Part shown: piece after piece, positions 1-8,589 of the stretch
Layout: every line of letters starts with the position of its first letter
How positions within the stretch are numbered: position 1 is the first letter of the stretch
From: Mycolicibacterium sediminis
GTDB taxonomy: Bacteria; Actinomycetota; Actinomycetes; Mycobacteriales; Mycobacteriaceae
DNA length: 64,000 nt
Assembly: GCF_010731735.1 (NCBI RefSeq)
Contig: NZ_AP022588.1
Span: forward strand, 3,534,001-3,598,000
Direction of reading: 5' to 3'
Position numbers and translations under genes: made by a program
The notes under the pieces: model-generated
What the model saw: the letters and a program-made list of their open reading frames with translations, nothing else
Told to the model about the DNA's origin: nothing
The model's database searches: none

Positions 1-1
1 C

Positions 2-247
2 TACCGGACGTTCGCCGAGGTCGCCACCGATCCCAAGGTCACCGACAACCCGCTGTTCAGCTTGCTGGACCAGCCCAGGGTCGGCACCTACCTCGCCCCA
101 GGCCTGCCGCTGGCGATCGACGGCGAGTACCCCGCGGCGGTGCCGGCACCCGAACTGGGCGATCACACCGCGGCGGTGCTCCGGTCCCGCCTGGAGATGT
201 CCGACGCCGAGGTCCGGGCGCTGATCGACGCGGGCACCGTGGCATGA
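2..247 (+). CDS. CaiB/BaiF-type CoA-transferase, C-terminal fragment (5' end outside window)
   Basis: Only the last 81 codons are present, read in frame from base 2 to the TGA at 245-247. The tail has the family's usual ending: a proline-rich stretch with PELGDHTAAVL, then an LEMSDAEVRALIDAG segment, as in class III CoA-transferases that move CoA between carboxylic acids. Which acid is used cannot be judged from this end. The stop overlaps the start of the downstream thioesterase gene as ATGA, so the two are probably translated together in an acyl-CoA metabolism operon. Confidence 0.75.
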   Translation, partial: YRTFAEVATDPKVTDNPLFSLLDQPRVGTYLAPGLPLAIDGEYPAAVPAPELGDHTAAVLRSRLEMSDAEVRALIDAGTVA

Positions 248-1056
248 CGACACTCCTGACCCTCCTCGACGTGCGGCCCGGCCCCGGCGACGGCACCTGG
301 ATCGGACCGGCCAGCGGGCCGGAGGGCAAGCGCGCGTTCGGCGGCCAGTTCATGGCGCAGAGCCTCGCGGCCGCCACCCGCACCGTCGACGCGGCTAAAC
401 CCGTCACGACCATGCACCTGCAGTTCCTGCGCGGCGGCGAGGCGGGCGAGAGCGTCGACTACGCGGTCACCGCCGTGTACGACGGGCGGACCGTCGCCGC
501 GCGCCGCGTCGACGCCACCCAGGCGGGCCGGCTCCTCACCACCGCCAGCGTGACGTTCGCCGCGCCGATGGCGGGTCCCGAGCACGGGACGGTGACGTTG
601 CCCGGCGATCCGGAGACGCTGCCGCGCAGCGGTCCCGCAGGCCCGGCCCCGTCGATGCCGCTCGACGAGATCGACATCCGGATGGTCGACGACCGGTCGT
701 CGGGGGAGTTCGTCCGGCGGATGTGGTGGCGGGTCACCGTGCCCGTGCCCGACGACGAGGCGCTGCACGCCGTGATCGCGGCCTACGTGTGCGACGTGTA
801 CATGATCGACCCCGCGCTCGCGGTGCACGGTCACTCGATGGCCGCGCGCACCCACCGCAGCGGCACCACCGACTCGTCCATCTGGTTCCACCGGGCGGTG
901 CGGGCGGATCGGTGGAACCTGCTGGAGACCCGCTCACCGGCCGCCGCGCGTGGCCGCGGCGTCATCACCGGCAGTCTGATCGGCGCCGACGGGGTCATCG
1001 CCGCGACCCTGGCGCAGGAGGGGCTCATCGCCGAGCGGGAGCCGCGGCCGTCCTGA
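244..1056 (+). CDS. TesB-like acyl-CoA thioesterase (double hotdog)
   Basis: A 270-residue protein of the length usual for acyl-CoA thioesterase II proteins. The first hotdog half holds the family-like AFGGQFMAQSLAAA helix (about residues 31-44) and the HLQFLRGG strand (about 58-65). The second half holds the DSSIWFHR strand and ends with a GVIAATLAQEGLI strand. It is expected to hydrolyse fatty or branched acyl-CoA thioesters in the cytoplasm. The ATG overlaps the stop of the CoA-transferase gene by four bases, so the two are coupled. The last 32 bases overlap tail-to-tail with the opposing adenylation/acyltransferase gene. Confidence 0.85.
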   Translation: MTTLLTLLDVRPGPGDGTWIGPASGPEGKRAFGGQFMAQSLAAATRTVDAAKPVTTMHLQFLRGGEAGESVDYAVTAVYDGRTVAARRVDATQAGRLLTTASVTFAAPMAGPEHGTVTLPGDPETLPRSGPAGPAPSMPLDEIDIRMVDDRSSGEFVRRMWWRVTVPVPDDEALHAVIAAYVCDVYMIDPALAVHGHSMAARTHRSGTTDSSIWFHRAVRADRWNLLETRSPAAARGRGVITGSLIGADGVIAATLAQEGLIAEREPRPS

Positions 1057-3526
1057 CCGGCGCGTGCAGGCGCAGCCGGATCCAGCGGCGTGCCCACGTG
1101 ACCAGCCGGGTGAGCAGGATGCCGACGACCACGGCGGCGATCACACCCGCCAGCGTGTGCTCGCCGAACAGCGGATACACCTGATAGTGGGTGAGATAGG
1201 TGAACAGCGACGCCTCGGCGATCAGGCCCGCGACGACGGTGCACGCCGACGGGCACCGGATCGCGGGCAACCAGATCAGCAGTGCGAGGCCGACGAACAC
1301 CAGCGCCTCGCGGTTTGGGTTGCCGAAGTAGCCGACGACGCCGATCGCGAGCACCGCGGTCACGGCCAGCCGCTGCGATGCGGTGGTGGCCTTGGACGCG
1401 GCCCACCCGATCGCGAAGAACCAGAAGGCCAGCACCGTGAACCACGCGGCGCGGCCGAGGCCGAGGCCGAACACGTCCCAGCGCAACGCCATGCCCAGCG
1501 CCAGGAAGGCGACCGCGAAGCCGAATGGCCAGCGCCGTTCCATGCGGTCGCCCAGCGGGGACCAGCAGACCAGAGCCAGCGCCACGAGCACCCAGACGAT
1601 CACCTCGACGAACCACAGCCGGCCGGCGGTCATGCTGTCGTCTGGCCCGAGGAACTTGTTGGCCAACAACAGGTTCGACGCGGTGTAGTCGTCGGTCACC
1701 AGGAGCGCGAACGCCACCCAGACGATCGACGGCACGGCGATCCACGCGATGGTGCTGCGTAGGTGGCGGGCGCGGGTGGCCCGCGGTAGCGGCACGAGGC
1801 AGAAGCGGCCGAAGTTGTACCCGGCCACGCCGAGCAGGATGTGCGCGCCACCCCACAGCACCCACAGTTCGGCGTGCGACCCCACCACCAGGACGATGGC
1901 CGCGGCGCGCAGGGCCACGCTGGTCTCGACCGTCGTGCCCCACCACCGTCTCGTCTTCTGGGTGGACTCCAGTTCGCGCAGCGGCAGCCGCTGCCAGTCG
2001 GCCGGGAGGTGTCCGAGCTCCTGTTCCAAGCGCACCGACATGGCGACGTAGGACAGCGAGTTGCCGCCGAGGTCGACGAAGCTCTGCCCGGGATCGATGT
2101 CTCCCGCGTCGATCTGCAGGACGTCGGCGAACAGCCCGCGCAGGTCGAGTGCGGCGTCCGAGGCGGGGGTGCGTTCGGCGGCCAGCTCCCGCAGTGAGCG
2201 GTAGTCGGGCTTGCCGGTGGGCAGCCGCGGGATCTCGTCCACGTCGACGACCCGGACCGCCGCACGGGGCAGCCCGGACGCCTCGGCGGCCGCACTCGCG
2301 ACGTCGCAGCCGTCGGGCCGCTGCGCCGCGGCGACGAGCAGGAGCCCGTCGCCATCGGTGCAGATGGCGGTCACGTCGTCGGTGTGTAGCGCGGCCTCGA
2401 CCCGCTGCAGATCGATCCGCAGGCCGTAGAGCTTGACGAAGCGGTCGCGACGCCCGACGACCTCGTAGAGGCCGTCCCCTCGCAGTCGTGCGATGTCGCC
2501 GGTCCGCAGTTCGTCGACGTCCCCGGCCAGCGCGAGATCGTCCAGGCCGTGCGCGTAGCCCATCATGACGTTCGGGCCGCGGTAGAACAGTTCGCCCGTG
2601 CCGTCGGGCATGCCGTCGACCGGTTCGATGCGGAACGTCCCGCCGGGGATGGGCACGCCGATCGACTCCGGGTGGTCGCGCGCGAGGCGCGGTGGCAGGT
2701 AGGCCATCCGCGCGGTGGCCTCCGTCGCGCCGTACATGACGAAGAAGTCGAAACCGGTCGCACCGGCGAGGTCTGCGAGCGAGCGCACCCGCTCGGGCGA
2801 CAGTCGCCCGCCGGCCTGCGTGACGTAGCGCAGGTGGGGCAGCCCGCCGGACCGGCACGTGTCGTCGAACCCGATCCGGTCGAGGAGGTCGAAGGTGTGC
2901 GGCACCCCGGCGAACGTCGTCCCGCGGTGAGCGCGGAACAGTTCCCAGAACGCGTCGTCGACCACCGAGCGTTCGGTCAGGATGATCGCGGCGCCGCGGA
3001 GCAGGTGGCTGTGGATCACCGACAGGCCGTAGCAGTACGACATCGGCAGAGTCGTTGCGGCACGGTCACTTCGGCCGATGTCGAGGTACGTGGCGATGGA
3101 CTCGGCGTTGGCGGCGAGGTTGAACCGCGACAGCCGCACCAGCTTCGGCGATCCCGTGCTCCCCGAGGTCGACAGCAGCAGCGCCAAGTCCGGGTGCAGG
3201 TCGTGGATGCCGCGGTGGCGGTGGGTGAGCACGCCGTCGCGGACGATCACGTCGGGCCGGTAGGCGTCGATGACGGCGGTGTGGTCGCCGCCGTCGGGCA
3301 CCGGCAGCACGACGTGGTGGCCCGCCAGTGCCGCGAGGTAGGTCACCAGTGTCGTCAGGTCGTTGCGGGTCTCGAGCAGCACCAGCTTGCGTCGCGTGCC
3401 GAGTTCGCTTGCGCGAGCCGAGACCTCGTCGGCCAACGCGCGATAGGTCACCGTGCGGTCCTGCGTCAGGATCGCGGGGTCGTCGCCGTGGCACGCGAGG
3501 TGGTCGACGAGACGCTCGAACATCAC
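1025..3526 (-). CDS. Adenylation domain - carrier domain - membrane acyltransferase fusion
   Basis: An 833-residue three-part protein. Residues 1-445 form an AMP-binding enzyme: P-loop STSGSTGSPK (119-128), MYGATEAT (264-271), TGDIARL (342-348) and the catalytic lysine in PTGKPDY (Lys439). Residues about 460-520 form an acyl/peptidyl carrier with LGGNSL (phosphopantetheine site Ser490). Residues about 535-820 are a multi-pass acyltransferase-3-like membrane domain, opening with the arginine-x10-histidine motif (Arg540, His551). The layout suggests that a carboxylic or amino acid is activated, loaded on the carrier and passed by the membrane domain to an acceptor. It is the last gene of an iron-type ABC importer operon and overlaps the ATPase stop. 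GTG at 3526 or ATG at 3523 are both possible starts. The substrate is unknown. Confidence 0.8.
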   Translation of the reverse strand: MMFERLVDHLACHGDDPAILTQDRTVTYRALADEVSARASELGTRRKLVLLETRNDLTTLVTYLAALAGHHVVLPVPDGGDHTAVIDAYRPDVIVRDGVLTHRHRGIHDLHPDLALLLSTSGSTGSPKLVRLSRFNLAANAESIATYLDIGRSDRAATTLPMSYCYGLSVIHSHLLRGAAIILTERSVVDDAFWELFRAHRGTTFAGVPHTFDLLDRIGFDDTCRSGGLPHLRYVTQAGGRLSPERVRSLADLAGATGFDFFVMYGATEATARMAYLPPRLARDHPESIGVPIPGGTFRIEPVDGMPDGTGELFYRGPNVMMGYAHGLDDLALAGDVDELRTGDIARLRGDGLYEVVGRRDRFVKLYGLRIDLQRVEAALHTDDVTAICTDGDGLLLVAAAQRPDGCDVASAAAEASGLPRAAVRVVDVDEIPRLPTGKPDYRSLRELAAERTPASDAALDLRGLFADVLQIDAGDIDPGQSFVDLGGNSLSYVAMSVRLEQELGHLPADWQRLPLRELESTQKTRRWWGTTVETSVALRAAAIVLVVGSHAELWVLWGGAHILLGVAGYNFGRFCLVPLPRATRARHLRSTIAWIAVPSIVWVAFALLVTDDYTASNLLLANKFLGPDDSMTAGRLWFVEVIVWVLVALALVCWSPLGDRMERRWPFGFAVAFLALGMALRWDVFGLGLGRAAWFTVLAFWFFAIGWAASKATTASQRLAVTAVLAIGVVGYFGNPNREALVFVGLALLIWLPAIRCPSACTVVAGLIAEASLFTYLTHYQVYPLFGEHTLAGVIAAVVVGILLTRLVTWARRWIRLRLHAPVRTAAAPARR

Positions 3527-4608
3527 GACTCGGCAGCCGTCCCCGACCCGTGGTGGGGTTGGTCGCCGAACACGACGGCGGACCCGGAGACGTGGATGCG
3601 GACCTTCGCGTCGACCCCGGGGGGCGAGACGCTGTGCTGCCGGACGGTGATGGGTGCGGCATCGGCACCGAGGTCGACGGTGAGCAGCACGTCGTGACCG
3701 CGGAACTCCGACGCCAGCACCGTGGCGATGCCGTCGCCGCGATCGTCGTCGGACACCGTGGTGGCATCGAGTTGCTCGGGCCGCAGCATGAGCGTGCCCG
3801 GTCCGTCGATCAGCCTGCCGCGCACGGGGAGTCGGCCCAGGGCGCTCTCGGCGACGCCATCGGTGACGCGGCAGGCCATCAGGACGCAGTCACCGAGGAA
3901 CTCGGCGGTGAAGCGGTCGTTGGGTTCGCGGTACACGCCCTGCGGGGTCCCGACGCTGGTGAACCGTCCGTCGCGCATGACCGCCACCTGGTCGGCGATG
4001 GACAGCGCCTCCTCCTGATCGTGGGTGACGATGAGCGTGGTCACCCCCGCCTCGGAGAGCAGGGCCGCGACGGCCTTGCGCGTCGAGGCGCGCAGCCCGG
4101 TGTCCAGCGCGCTGAACGGCTCGTCGAGGAGCATCAGGACGGGTTGACGCGCCAGCGCCCGGGCGAGGGCGACGCGCTGCTGCTGCCCGCCGGACAGTTC
4201 GTGAGGGCGCCGGGCGGCGTAGGACGCGTCGAGCGAGACCGTGCCGAGCAGGTCGGCGACGCGGGTCTTGACGTCGCGGGTGCGCTTCGGGAGGCCGTAG
4301 GCGATGTTCTGGCCGACGGTCAGGTGGGGGAACAGCGCGCCGTCCTGGGCCACGTACCCGACGTCGCGCCGGTGCGCCGGGACGTTGGTGCCCGCCCCGA
4401 CGACCTGGGTGCCGCCGATGGAGATCGTTCCGGCATCGGCCGTCTCGAAGCCCGCGACGAGGCGCAGCAGGGTGGTCTTGCCGCAGCCGGACGAGCCGAC
4501 GACGGCGGTGATCGTGCCCGGCGCCATCGCGAGGTCGACGCCGTGCAGCACGGTGTGGGCGTCGAACGACTTGACCAGACCGGCCACCTCGAGGGCGGTG
4601 GCGGTCAC
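3523..4608 (-). CDS. Fe3+-type ABC transporter ATP-binding protein (FbpC-like)
   Basis: A 361-residue ABC ATPase with Walker A GSSGCGKTT, Q-loop AQDGALFPHLT, signature LSGGQQQR, Walker B LMLLDEPFSALD and H-loop THD, then a C-terminal TOBE-like regulatory region. It should power import by the permease encoded just upstream. The GTG start at 4608-4606 was chosen because it overlaps the permease stop (GTGA) and is followed directly by conserved MTATALEVAGLVKSF-type sequence; the open frame upstream of it is the permease read in another frame. The stop overlaps the start of the adenylation fusion gene. The FbpC/PotA/CysA type is clear, and iron as substrate is inferred from the binding protein. 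Confidence 0.88.
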   Translation of the reverse strand: MTATALEVAGLVKSFDAHTVLHGVDLAMAPGTITAVVGSSGCGKTTLLRLVAGFETADAGTISIGGTQVVGAGTNVPAHRRDVGYVAQDGALFPHLTVGQNIAYGLPKRTRDVKTRVADLLGTVSLDASYAARRPHELSGGQQQRVALARALARQPVLMLLDEPFSALDTGLRASTRKAVAALLSEAGVTTLIVTHDQEEALSIADQVAVMRDGRFTSVGTPQGVYREPNDRFTAEFLGDCVLMACRVTDGVAESALGRLPVRGRLIDGPGTLMLRPEQLDATTVSDDDRGDGIATVLASEFRGHDVLLTVDLGADAAPITVRQHSVSPPGVDAKVRIHVSGSAVVFGDQPHHGSGTAAES

Positions 4609-6197
4609 AGCGCGGCCACCCGCGTCGACTGGCGGAACAGCACGACCGTCACCGGGATGGCCAGGACGATGAGCAGTAGCGCGTACGGCGCCGCGCCCGC
4701 GTAGGCCAGCTCGCTGGACAGCGACCAGAACCGCATTGCCAGGGTGTTGGTGCCGGTGGGGGCGAGCAGCAGGGTGGCGGTCAGTTCGGTGGCGACACCG
4801 ACGAAGACCAGCGACGCACCGGCGGCGGCGGCGGGGGCGGTGAGCCGCAACGTGACCCGCAGGAAGCTGAGCGTGGGCGACACCCCCAGCGAGCGCGACG
4901 CCTCCTCCAGACCCGGCGGCACCTGCGCGAGACCCGACCGGATGTTCACCATCGCGCGCGGCATGAACATCAGCACGTAGGCGGCCAGCACCAGCGACAC
5001 CGTCTGGTACAGCGGCGGCAGGTAGCGGATCGCGACCGTGACCAGCGCCAGGGCGGTGACGATGCCGGGCATCGAGCTGGTGACGAAGTTGGAGCCCTCC
5101 ACGAAGCGCGCGAAGAACCCGCTGTAGCGCACGGCGACCCATGCGAACGGGAAGGCGAGCACCGTGGTCACCGCCGCGGCGGCGGCAGCCAGCGCCACCG
5201 TCTGCAGCACCGACGGCACGAGTTCGTCGGCGGTCCACACCGCCGCGCCGCCGATCCAGAGCCAGCGCAGCACCGTCCACACCGGCACCCCAAGCGACAG
5301 CACGGTGAGGGTGGCGAGGCCGGCGAGGGCGGGGACCGTCATCGCGCCCAGGCGGTGCGTGACCATCGAGCGTTGCGCACCGGAGCCGAGCCGGGCGTAG
5401 CGCGCGGTGCCCCGGACGCGGGCCTCGCCGACGAGCAGGACCAGGCACAGCAGGATGAGGATCCCCGCGAGCGTGCTGCCCGCGGCGCCGTTGAAGGTCG
5501 CCTGGAACTGCTCGAAGATCGCGGTGGTGAACGTCGAGAAGCGCAGCATCGCGAACGCGCCGTACTCGGCGAGCAGGTGCACGCCGATCAGCAGTCCGCC
5601 GCCGAGCACCGCGAGCCGCAGCTGGGGGAGCACGACGCGCCAGAACACCCCGGCCGGACTGGAACCCAGGGCGCGGGCGGACTCCTCGATCGCCGGATCC
5701 AGCCGGCGCAGCGTCGCCGCTGCGGGTACGTACACGAATGGGAAGTACGACAGCGTGGCGATCAGGACGCCGGCGCCGAAGCCGTGCAGGGTGGGGACGA
5801 CGCTGACCCACGCGTAGCTGTTGACGAAGGCGGGCACGGCCAGTGGCGCGACGAACAGCGGCCGCCACACGGCTCGGCCCGGCACGTCGGATCGCTCCAC
5901 CAGCCAGGCCGCCGCGATGCCGAGCACGACGCAGACGGGCACGGTCACCACGAGCAGTCCGACGGTGTTGACCAGCAGTTCCATCACCCGCGGCCGGGCG
6001 ATCAGCTCGTAGACGCGCGCCGGTCCCAGGGACACCATCGAGAACACCACGTAGCCGATCGGCACGAATGTCGCCGCCACGAGGAGGGCGACGACCGCGA
6101 TGACCAACGGTCCCGGTCGACTTCGGGAGGTGCGGCCGGCCGGCGATTCCGGGTCGGCCGGCACCGCGACGGTCGGCAGGACCTCGGTGGTGACCAC
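4605..6197 (-). CDS. Fe3+-type ABC transporter permease, two-domain (FbpB-like)
   Basis: A 530-residue inner-membrane permease containing two copies of the binding-protein-dependent transport domain. Each has its own EAA loop, EESARALGSSPAGVFWRV in the first half and EEASRSLGVSPTLSFLRV in the second, where the ATPase docks. About twelve hydrophobic segments are visible. Such fused permeases are typical of ferric iron and some thiamine or phosphonate importers. It lies 13 bases downstream of the binding-protein gene and overlaps the ATPase gene by four bases, so the importer is one operon. The start is a GTG at 6197. Confidence 0.87.
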   Translation of the reverse strand: MVTTEVLPTVAVPADPESPAGRTSRSRPGPLVIAVVALLVAATFVPIGYVVFSMVSLGPARVYELIARPRVMELLVNTVGLLVVTVPVCVVLGIAAAWLVERSDVPGRAVWRPLFVAPLAVPAFVNSYAWVSVVPTLHGFGAGVLIATLSYFPFVYVPAAATLRRLDPAIEESARALGSSPAGVFWRVVLPQLRLAVLGGGLLIGVHLLAEYGAFAMLRFSTFTTAIFEQFQATFNGAAGSTLAGILILLCLVLLVGEARVRGTARYARLGSGAQRSMVTHRLGAMTVPALAGLATLTVLSLGVPVWTVLRWLWIGGAAVWTADELVPSVLQTVALAAAAAAVTTVLAFPFAWVAVRYSGFFARFVEGSNFVTSSMPGIVTALALVTVAIRYLPPLYQTVSLVLAAYVLMFMPRAMVNIRSGLAQVPPGLEEASRSLGVSPTLSFLRVTLRLTAPAAAAGASLVFVGVATELTATLLLAPTGTNTLAMRFWSLSSELAYAGAAPYALLLIVLAIPVTVVLFRQSTRVAAL

Positions 6198-6210
6198 CTC
6201 AGCCGCCCAT

Positions 6211-7236
6211 CTAGAGCAGGCCCGCCTTCGTCATCAGGTCGGTGACCTTCTGCGAGTCCAGGTTCGACGGGTTCACGGCGGGTGCCTGCAGCTGGTCGAG
6301 CGGCACCAGCGCCGGGTTGGCGGGCACTCCGCTGGCGACCGGGTACTCGAACGACGTGCCGTTCTCCAGGACCTCCTGGCCGGCCTTGCTCGTGACGAAC
6401 GTGAGGAACTTCTGGGCGTCGTCCTTCTTCTTGCTCGACTCCAGGATCCCGCCGCCGGAGATCGACACGAACGCACCCGGATCCTCGTTGCGGAAGTAGT
6501 GCAGCGCGGTGTTGCCGCTGATCTCCTTCGTCTCCGCCTGATCTCGGAACCAGTAGTAGTGGTAGATGATGCCGCCCTCGACCTGACCGTCGTTGACGGC
6601 GCGCAAGGTGGCGATGTTGTCGGAGTAGATCTCGGCACCCGACTTCATGCCCGCCAGCCACGCGCTGGTGGCCGGTTCGCCGGTGAGTTCGAGCATCGCC
6701 GCGACGATCGCCTGGAAGTCGGGCTTCACGGGAGGGGCTCCCCAGCGGCCCTTCCACTCGGGCTGCTCGAGATCCATGATCGACTTCGGCAGCTGCGCCT
6801 CGGTGAGCTTGGTCTTGTTGTAGGCGAACACCGTGGTGCGTGCGGCGACACCGGTCCACTTGCTGGTCGCGGGCCGGAACTGCGCGGGCACCTGCGCGAT
6901 GGTGGCCTGGTCGACGTCGGCGAAGAGACCGGCCTTCTCGACAGCCGCCATGGCGGGGGAGTTCTCGGTGAGGAAGACGTCGGCGGGTGACGAGGAACCC
7001 TCGGCGATCAGCTGGTTGCCCAGCTCGGTGTCACCGCCCTGGCGGTAGGTCACCTTGATCCCGGTCTCCTTGGTGAAGGCGTCGATCCACTCCTTCGTCA
7101 GCGACTCGTGCTGCGCGTTGTAGATCAGCAGGCCGTCGTCCTCCTCGGACGACGAGCAGGCGGTGAGACCCGCCGCGAGTGCGACCGTGGCGAGGACGGC
7201 GGTGATGCGACTCCAGCGATTCCGACGAGGTGACAA
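6211..7236 (-). CDS. Ferric iron-type substrate-binding lipoprotein (FbpA/FutA-like)
   Basis: A 341-residue exported binding protein. It has a basic N-terminus, a hydrophobic signal and the lipobox LTAC, giving a lipid-anchored protein. The mature part begins GLLIYNAQHESL and contains GNQLIAEGSSSPADVFLTEN, AYNKTKL and GGIIYHYYWFRD; paired tyrosines of this last kind bind Fe3+ in FbpA/FutA proteins. The start is TTG at 7236, supported by AGAAGG eight bases upstream; no ATG fits the signal peptide. It heads the importer operon, and a candidate IdeR box sits immediately upstream. Iron as substrate is inferred from family and context. Confidence 0.85.
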   Translation of the reverse strand: MSPRRNRWSRITAVLATVALAAGLTACSSSEEDDGLLIYNAQHESLTKEWIDAFTKETGIKVTYRQGGDTELGNQLIAEGSSSPADVFLTENSPAMAAVEKAGLFADVDQATIAQVPAQFRPATSKWTGVAARTTVFAYNKTKLTEAQLPKSIMDLEQPEWKGRWGAPPVKPDFQAIVAAMLELTGEPATSAWLAGMKSGAEIYSDNIATLRAVNDGQVEGGIIYHYYWFRDQAETKEISGNTALHYFRNEDPGAFVSISGGGILESSKKKDDAQKFLTFVTSKAGQEVLENGTSFEYPVASGVPANPALVPLDQLQAPAVNPSNLDSQKVTDLMTKAGLL

Positions 7237-7797
7237 CGACCAGCCCTTCTTATGCCAGGTGAGGATTGCCTAACGAACATTACCCCGTCGGCCTGGGAGG
7301 CTCGGAGTCTCTCGGGTGAACCGTCCCGGGTCCGTCATCAGCCCGTCCGGATCCACCTCCGGCCCACTCGAGGTGCCGTCGGCGGCGTGCGCCCGGCTCG
7401 GTCCCGCCGAGTTTCCGGCCGATCTCGCGAGCACCCGTGTCCTGCTGTGTGGCGGACGCAGACGAGCGCTGACGATCGATGGGCCTGCCGACTACGCTCA
7501 GCGCGAAATCGACTGTGGCCGTGCGGCAGCCGCATCCGGCCGCGGGCGCGTGTCGGCGGGTCACGGAGTCGTCACGATTTCGTGAGCGAATCAGTCCACC
7601 TTCTTAGGCGCGGTGCCGTCGTCTCATGACCCGCTTAGGAAATAGGGCGGAATTGCGGCCAACGTCACCCGCTGAGCCGTAACACTTTCGGGTCGCTCGA
7701 TTCGGGTCTTCGGTAGCGCGATTCCCTCGTCTCGGCGTGGGTACCTTGGCTGCCGGGCGGGGGGTCTGCCCAACCAGTAGAACCGAGGAATCACCTG
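7237..7797. other. Divergent intergenic region, iron-binding lipoprotein / hemophore-like gene
   Basis: A 561-base gap between two outward-facing exported-protein genes. Apart from the candidate iron box near its left end I see no convincing gene; short open frames here have no recognisable domain and no good ribosome site. The plus-strand gene has GAGGA about nine bases before its ATG. No tRNA or clear riboswitch was recognised. Confidence 0.5.
7255..7273 (-). promoter_or_regulatory. Candidate IdeR (iron-box) operator
   Basis: The 19-mer CCAGGTGAGGATTGCCTAA matches the mycobacterial IdeR box (TTAGGTTAGGCTAACCTAA) at about 13 of 19 positions, including AGGT-AGG on one side and CCTAA on the other. 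It ends 19 bases before the TTG start of the iron-binding lipoprotein and 4 bases before its Shine-Dalgarno, where bound Fe2+-IdeR would block transcription. The match is imperfect, so this is a candidate. Confidence 0.55.
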
Positions 7798-8181
7798 ATG
7801 ACATCGAAGAACACCACCGTCCGCCGCGGACTCGCCGGCGTTCTGGCCACCTGCGCGCTGGGCGCGGGGGTCGGCGCCGTCGCCATGCCGACGGCCAGCG
7901 CCGCCCCGTGCGACGCGGCCGGTTACGCGAACACCACCAGCGGCGTGCTGAGCGCCGCGGGCGGCTACCTCGCCACGCATCCCGGCGCGAACGACGTCCT
8001 GACCCGGGCGGCGTCGCAGTCGGACGCCCAGGCGGAGGCATCCGTGCGGGCCTACTTCACCAACAACACCAACGAGTACTTCGACCTGCAGCGGATCGTC
8101 CAGCCGCTGAAGGACCTGCGCAGCCAGTGCGGCGTCACCGTGTCGCCGGCGCAGCTGTCGAAGCTCCTCGACGCGCTGTGA
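7798..8181 (+). CDS. Secreted hemophore-like protein (Rv0203-type family)
   Basis: A 127-residue secreted protein with a Sec signal peptide (basic start, hydrophobic core ending near TASAA) and a mature part of about 90 residues. The mature protein starts APCDAAGYANTT and has a second cysteine near the end (SQCGV), a pair that fits the single disulfide of small mycobacterial haem-binding proteins. The C-terminal SPAQLSKLLDAL segment is also typical. It probably binds haem in the cell wall or outside the cell. A strong hairpin follows the gene. It faces away from the iron importer operon, so both may answer to iron, but no clear iron box is visible next to this gene. Confidence 0.72.
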   Translation: MTSKNTTVRRGLAGVLATCALGAGVGAVAMPTASAAPCDAAGYANTTSGVLSAAGGYLATHPGANDVLTRAASQSDAQAEASVRAYFTNNTNEYFDLQRIVQPLKDLRSQCGVTVSPAQLSKLLDAL

Positions 8182-8200
8182 GCCGGTAGCGAGCGCAACC

Positions 8201-8234
8201 CCGCCGCCGCAGTCCCCCGGGGCTGCGGCGGCGG
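8201..8234 (+). terminator. Rho-independent-like hairpin after hemophore-like gene
   Basis: Perfect 12-base arms CCGCCGCCGCAG and CTGCGGCGGCGG are separated by a 10-base loop, starting 19 bases after the stop. Only a short pyrimidine-rich run follows, as is common for mycobacterial terminators. Confidence 0.7.
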
Positions 8235-8276
8235 CCTCGTTTCGTGAGGGGCGCGTCCTCCGGGGGGCGCGTCCCC

Positions 8277-8340
8277 CGGCGAGCGTGCGTGTCTGCGGGC
8301 GACACGCCGATGGGAAACCGGAGTATCCGCCCGCTCGCGG
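8277..8340. repeat. Dispersed palindromic repeat, copy 1 (partly degraded arm)
   Basis: Contains GGCGAGCGTGCG, then GTGTCTGCGGGCGACAC (a small internal hairpin), and a weak right arm CCGCTCGC. The same module occurs at 27448-27511 and 61564-61627, there in the opposite orientation and with perfect outer arms. It lies downstream of the hemophore-like gene's terminator. Confidence 0.65.
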
Positions 8341-8589
8341 TGGCGCGGGACGACGCGCGTGGCGCTGGCGGACGCCTGTGCTTGCCCCCTCGTACGTGCG
8401 AATACGGCGGGATTTCGGCGGTTTCGCCGCCACGGCCGCACGTTGGGCGCGGTGAGGCCATCGTCCTCGAGGCGATGCGGTCCACCACCCCGGCCATGCG
8501 CGCGCATGCCCTGTGGATGACGTCGCGTCTGGGGATGAACGGCGTCGCACCACGCCGACCTGTCCGGCCGACGGCTCATCGTCGGTGGC

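Larger units (their letters stand above)
8182..8589. other. Intergenic region before yraN
   Basis: A 408-base gap holding the hairpin terminator (8201-8234) and palindromic repeat copy 1 (8277-8340). From about 8340 to 8589 I see no gene with recognisable domains. A promoter for the yraN-comM-dprA operon presumably lies in the last 150 bases, but I could not single out one -10 box. Confidence 0.45.

Noticed and set aside
3523..5868. A 781-codon frame that includes the ABC ATPase
   Set aside because: Codons before GTG 4608 shadow the permease gene; only the C-terminal 361 residues have ABC motifs.
7316..7585. Possible 89-codon gene between the iron lipoprotein and hemophore-like genes
   Set aside because: No domain, signal or ribosome site; similar-sized frames exist on both strands, as expected at this GC content.
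8510..8545. DnaA boxes before yraN (TGTGGATGA, TGGGGATGA)
   Set aside because: They differ from TTATCCACA at important positions and are too few; no origin-type AT-rich region is nearby.
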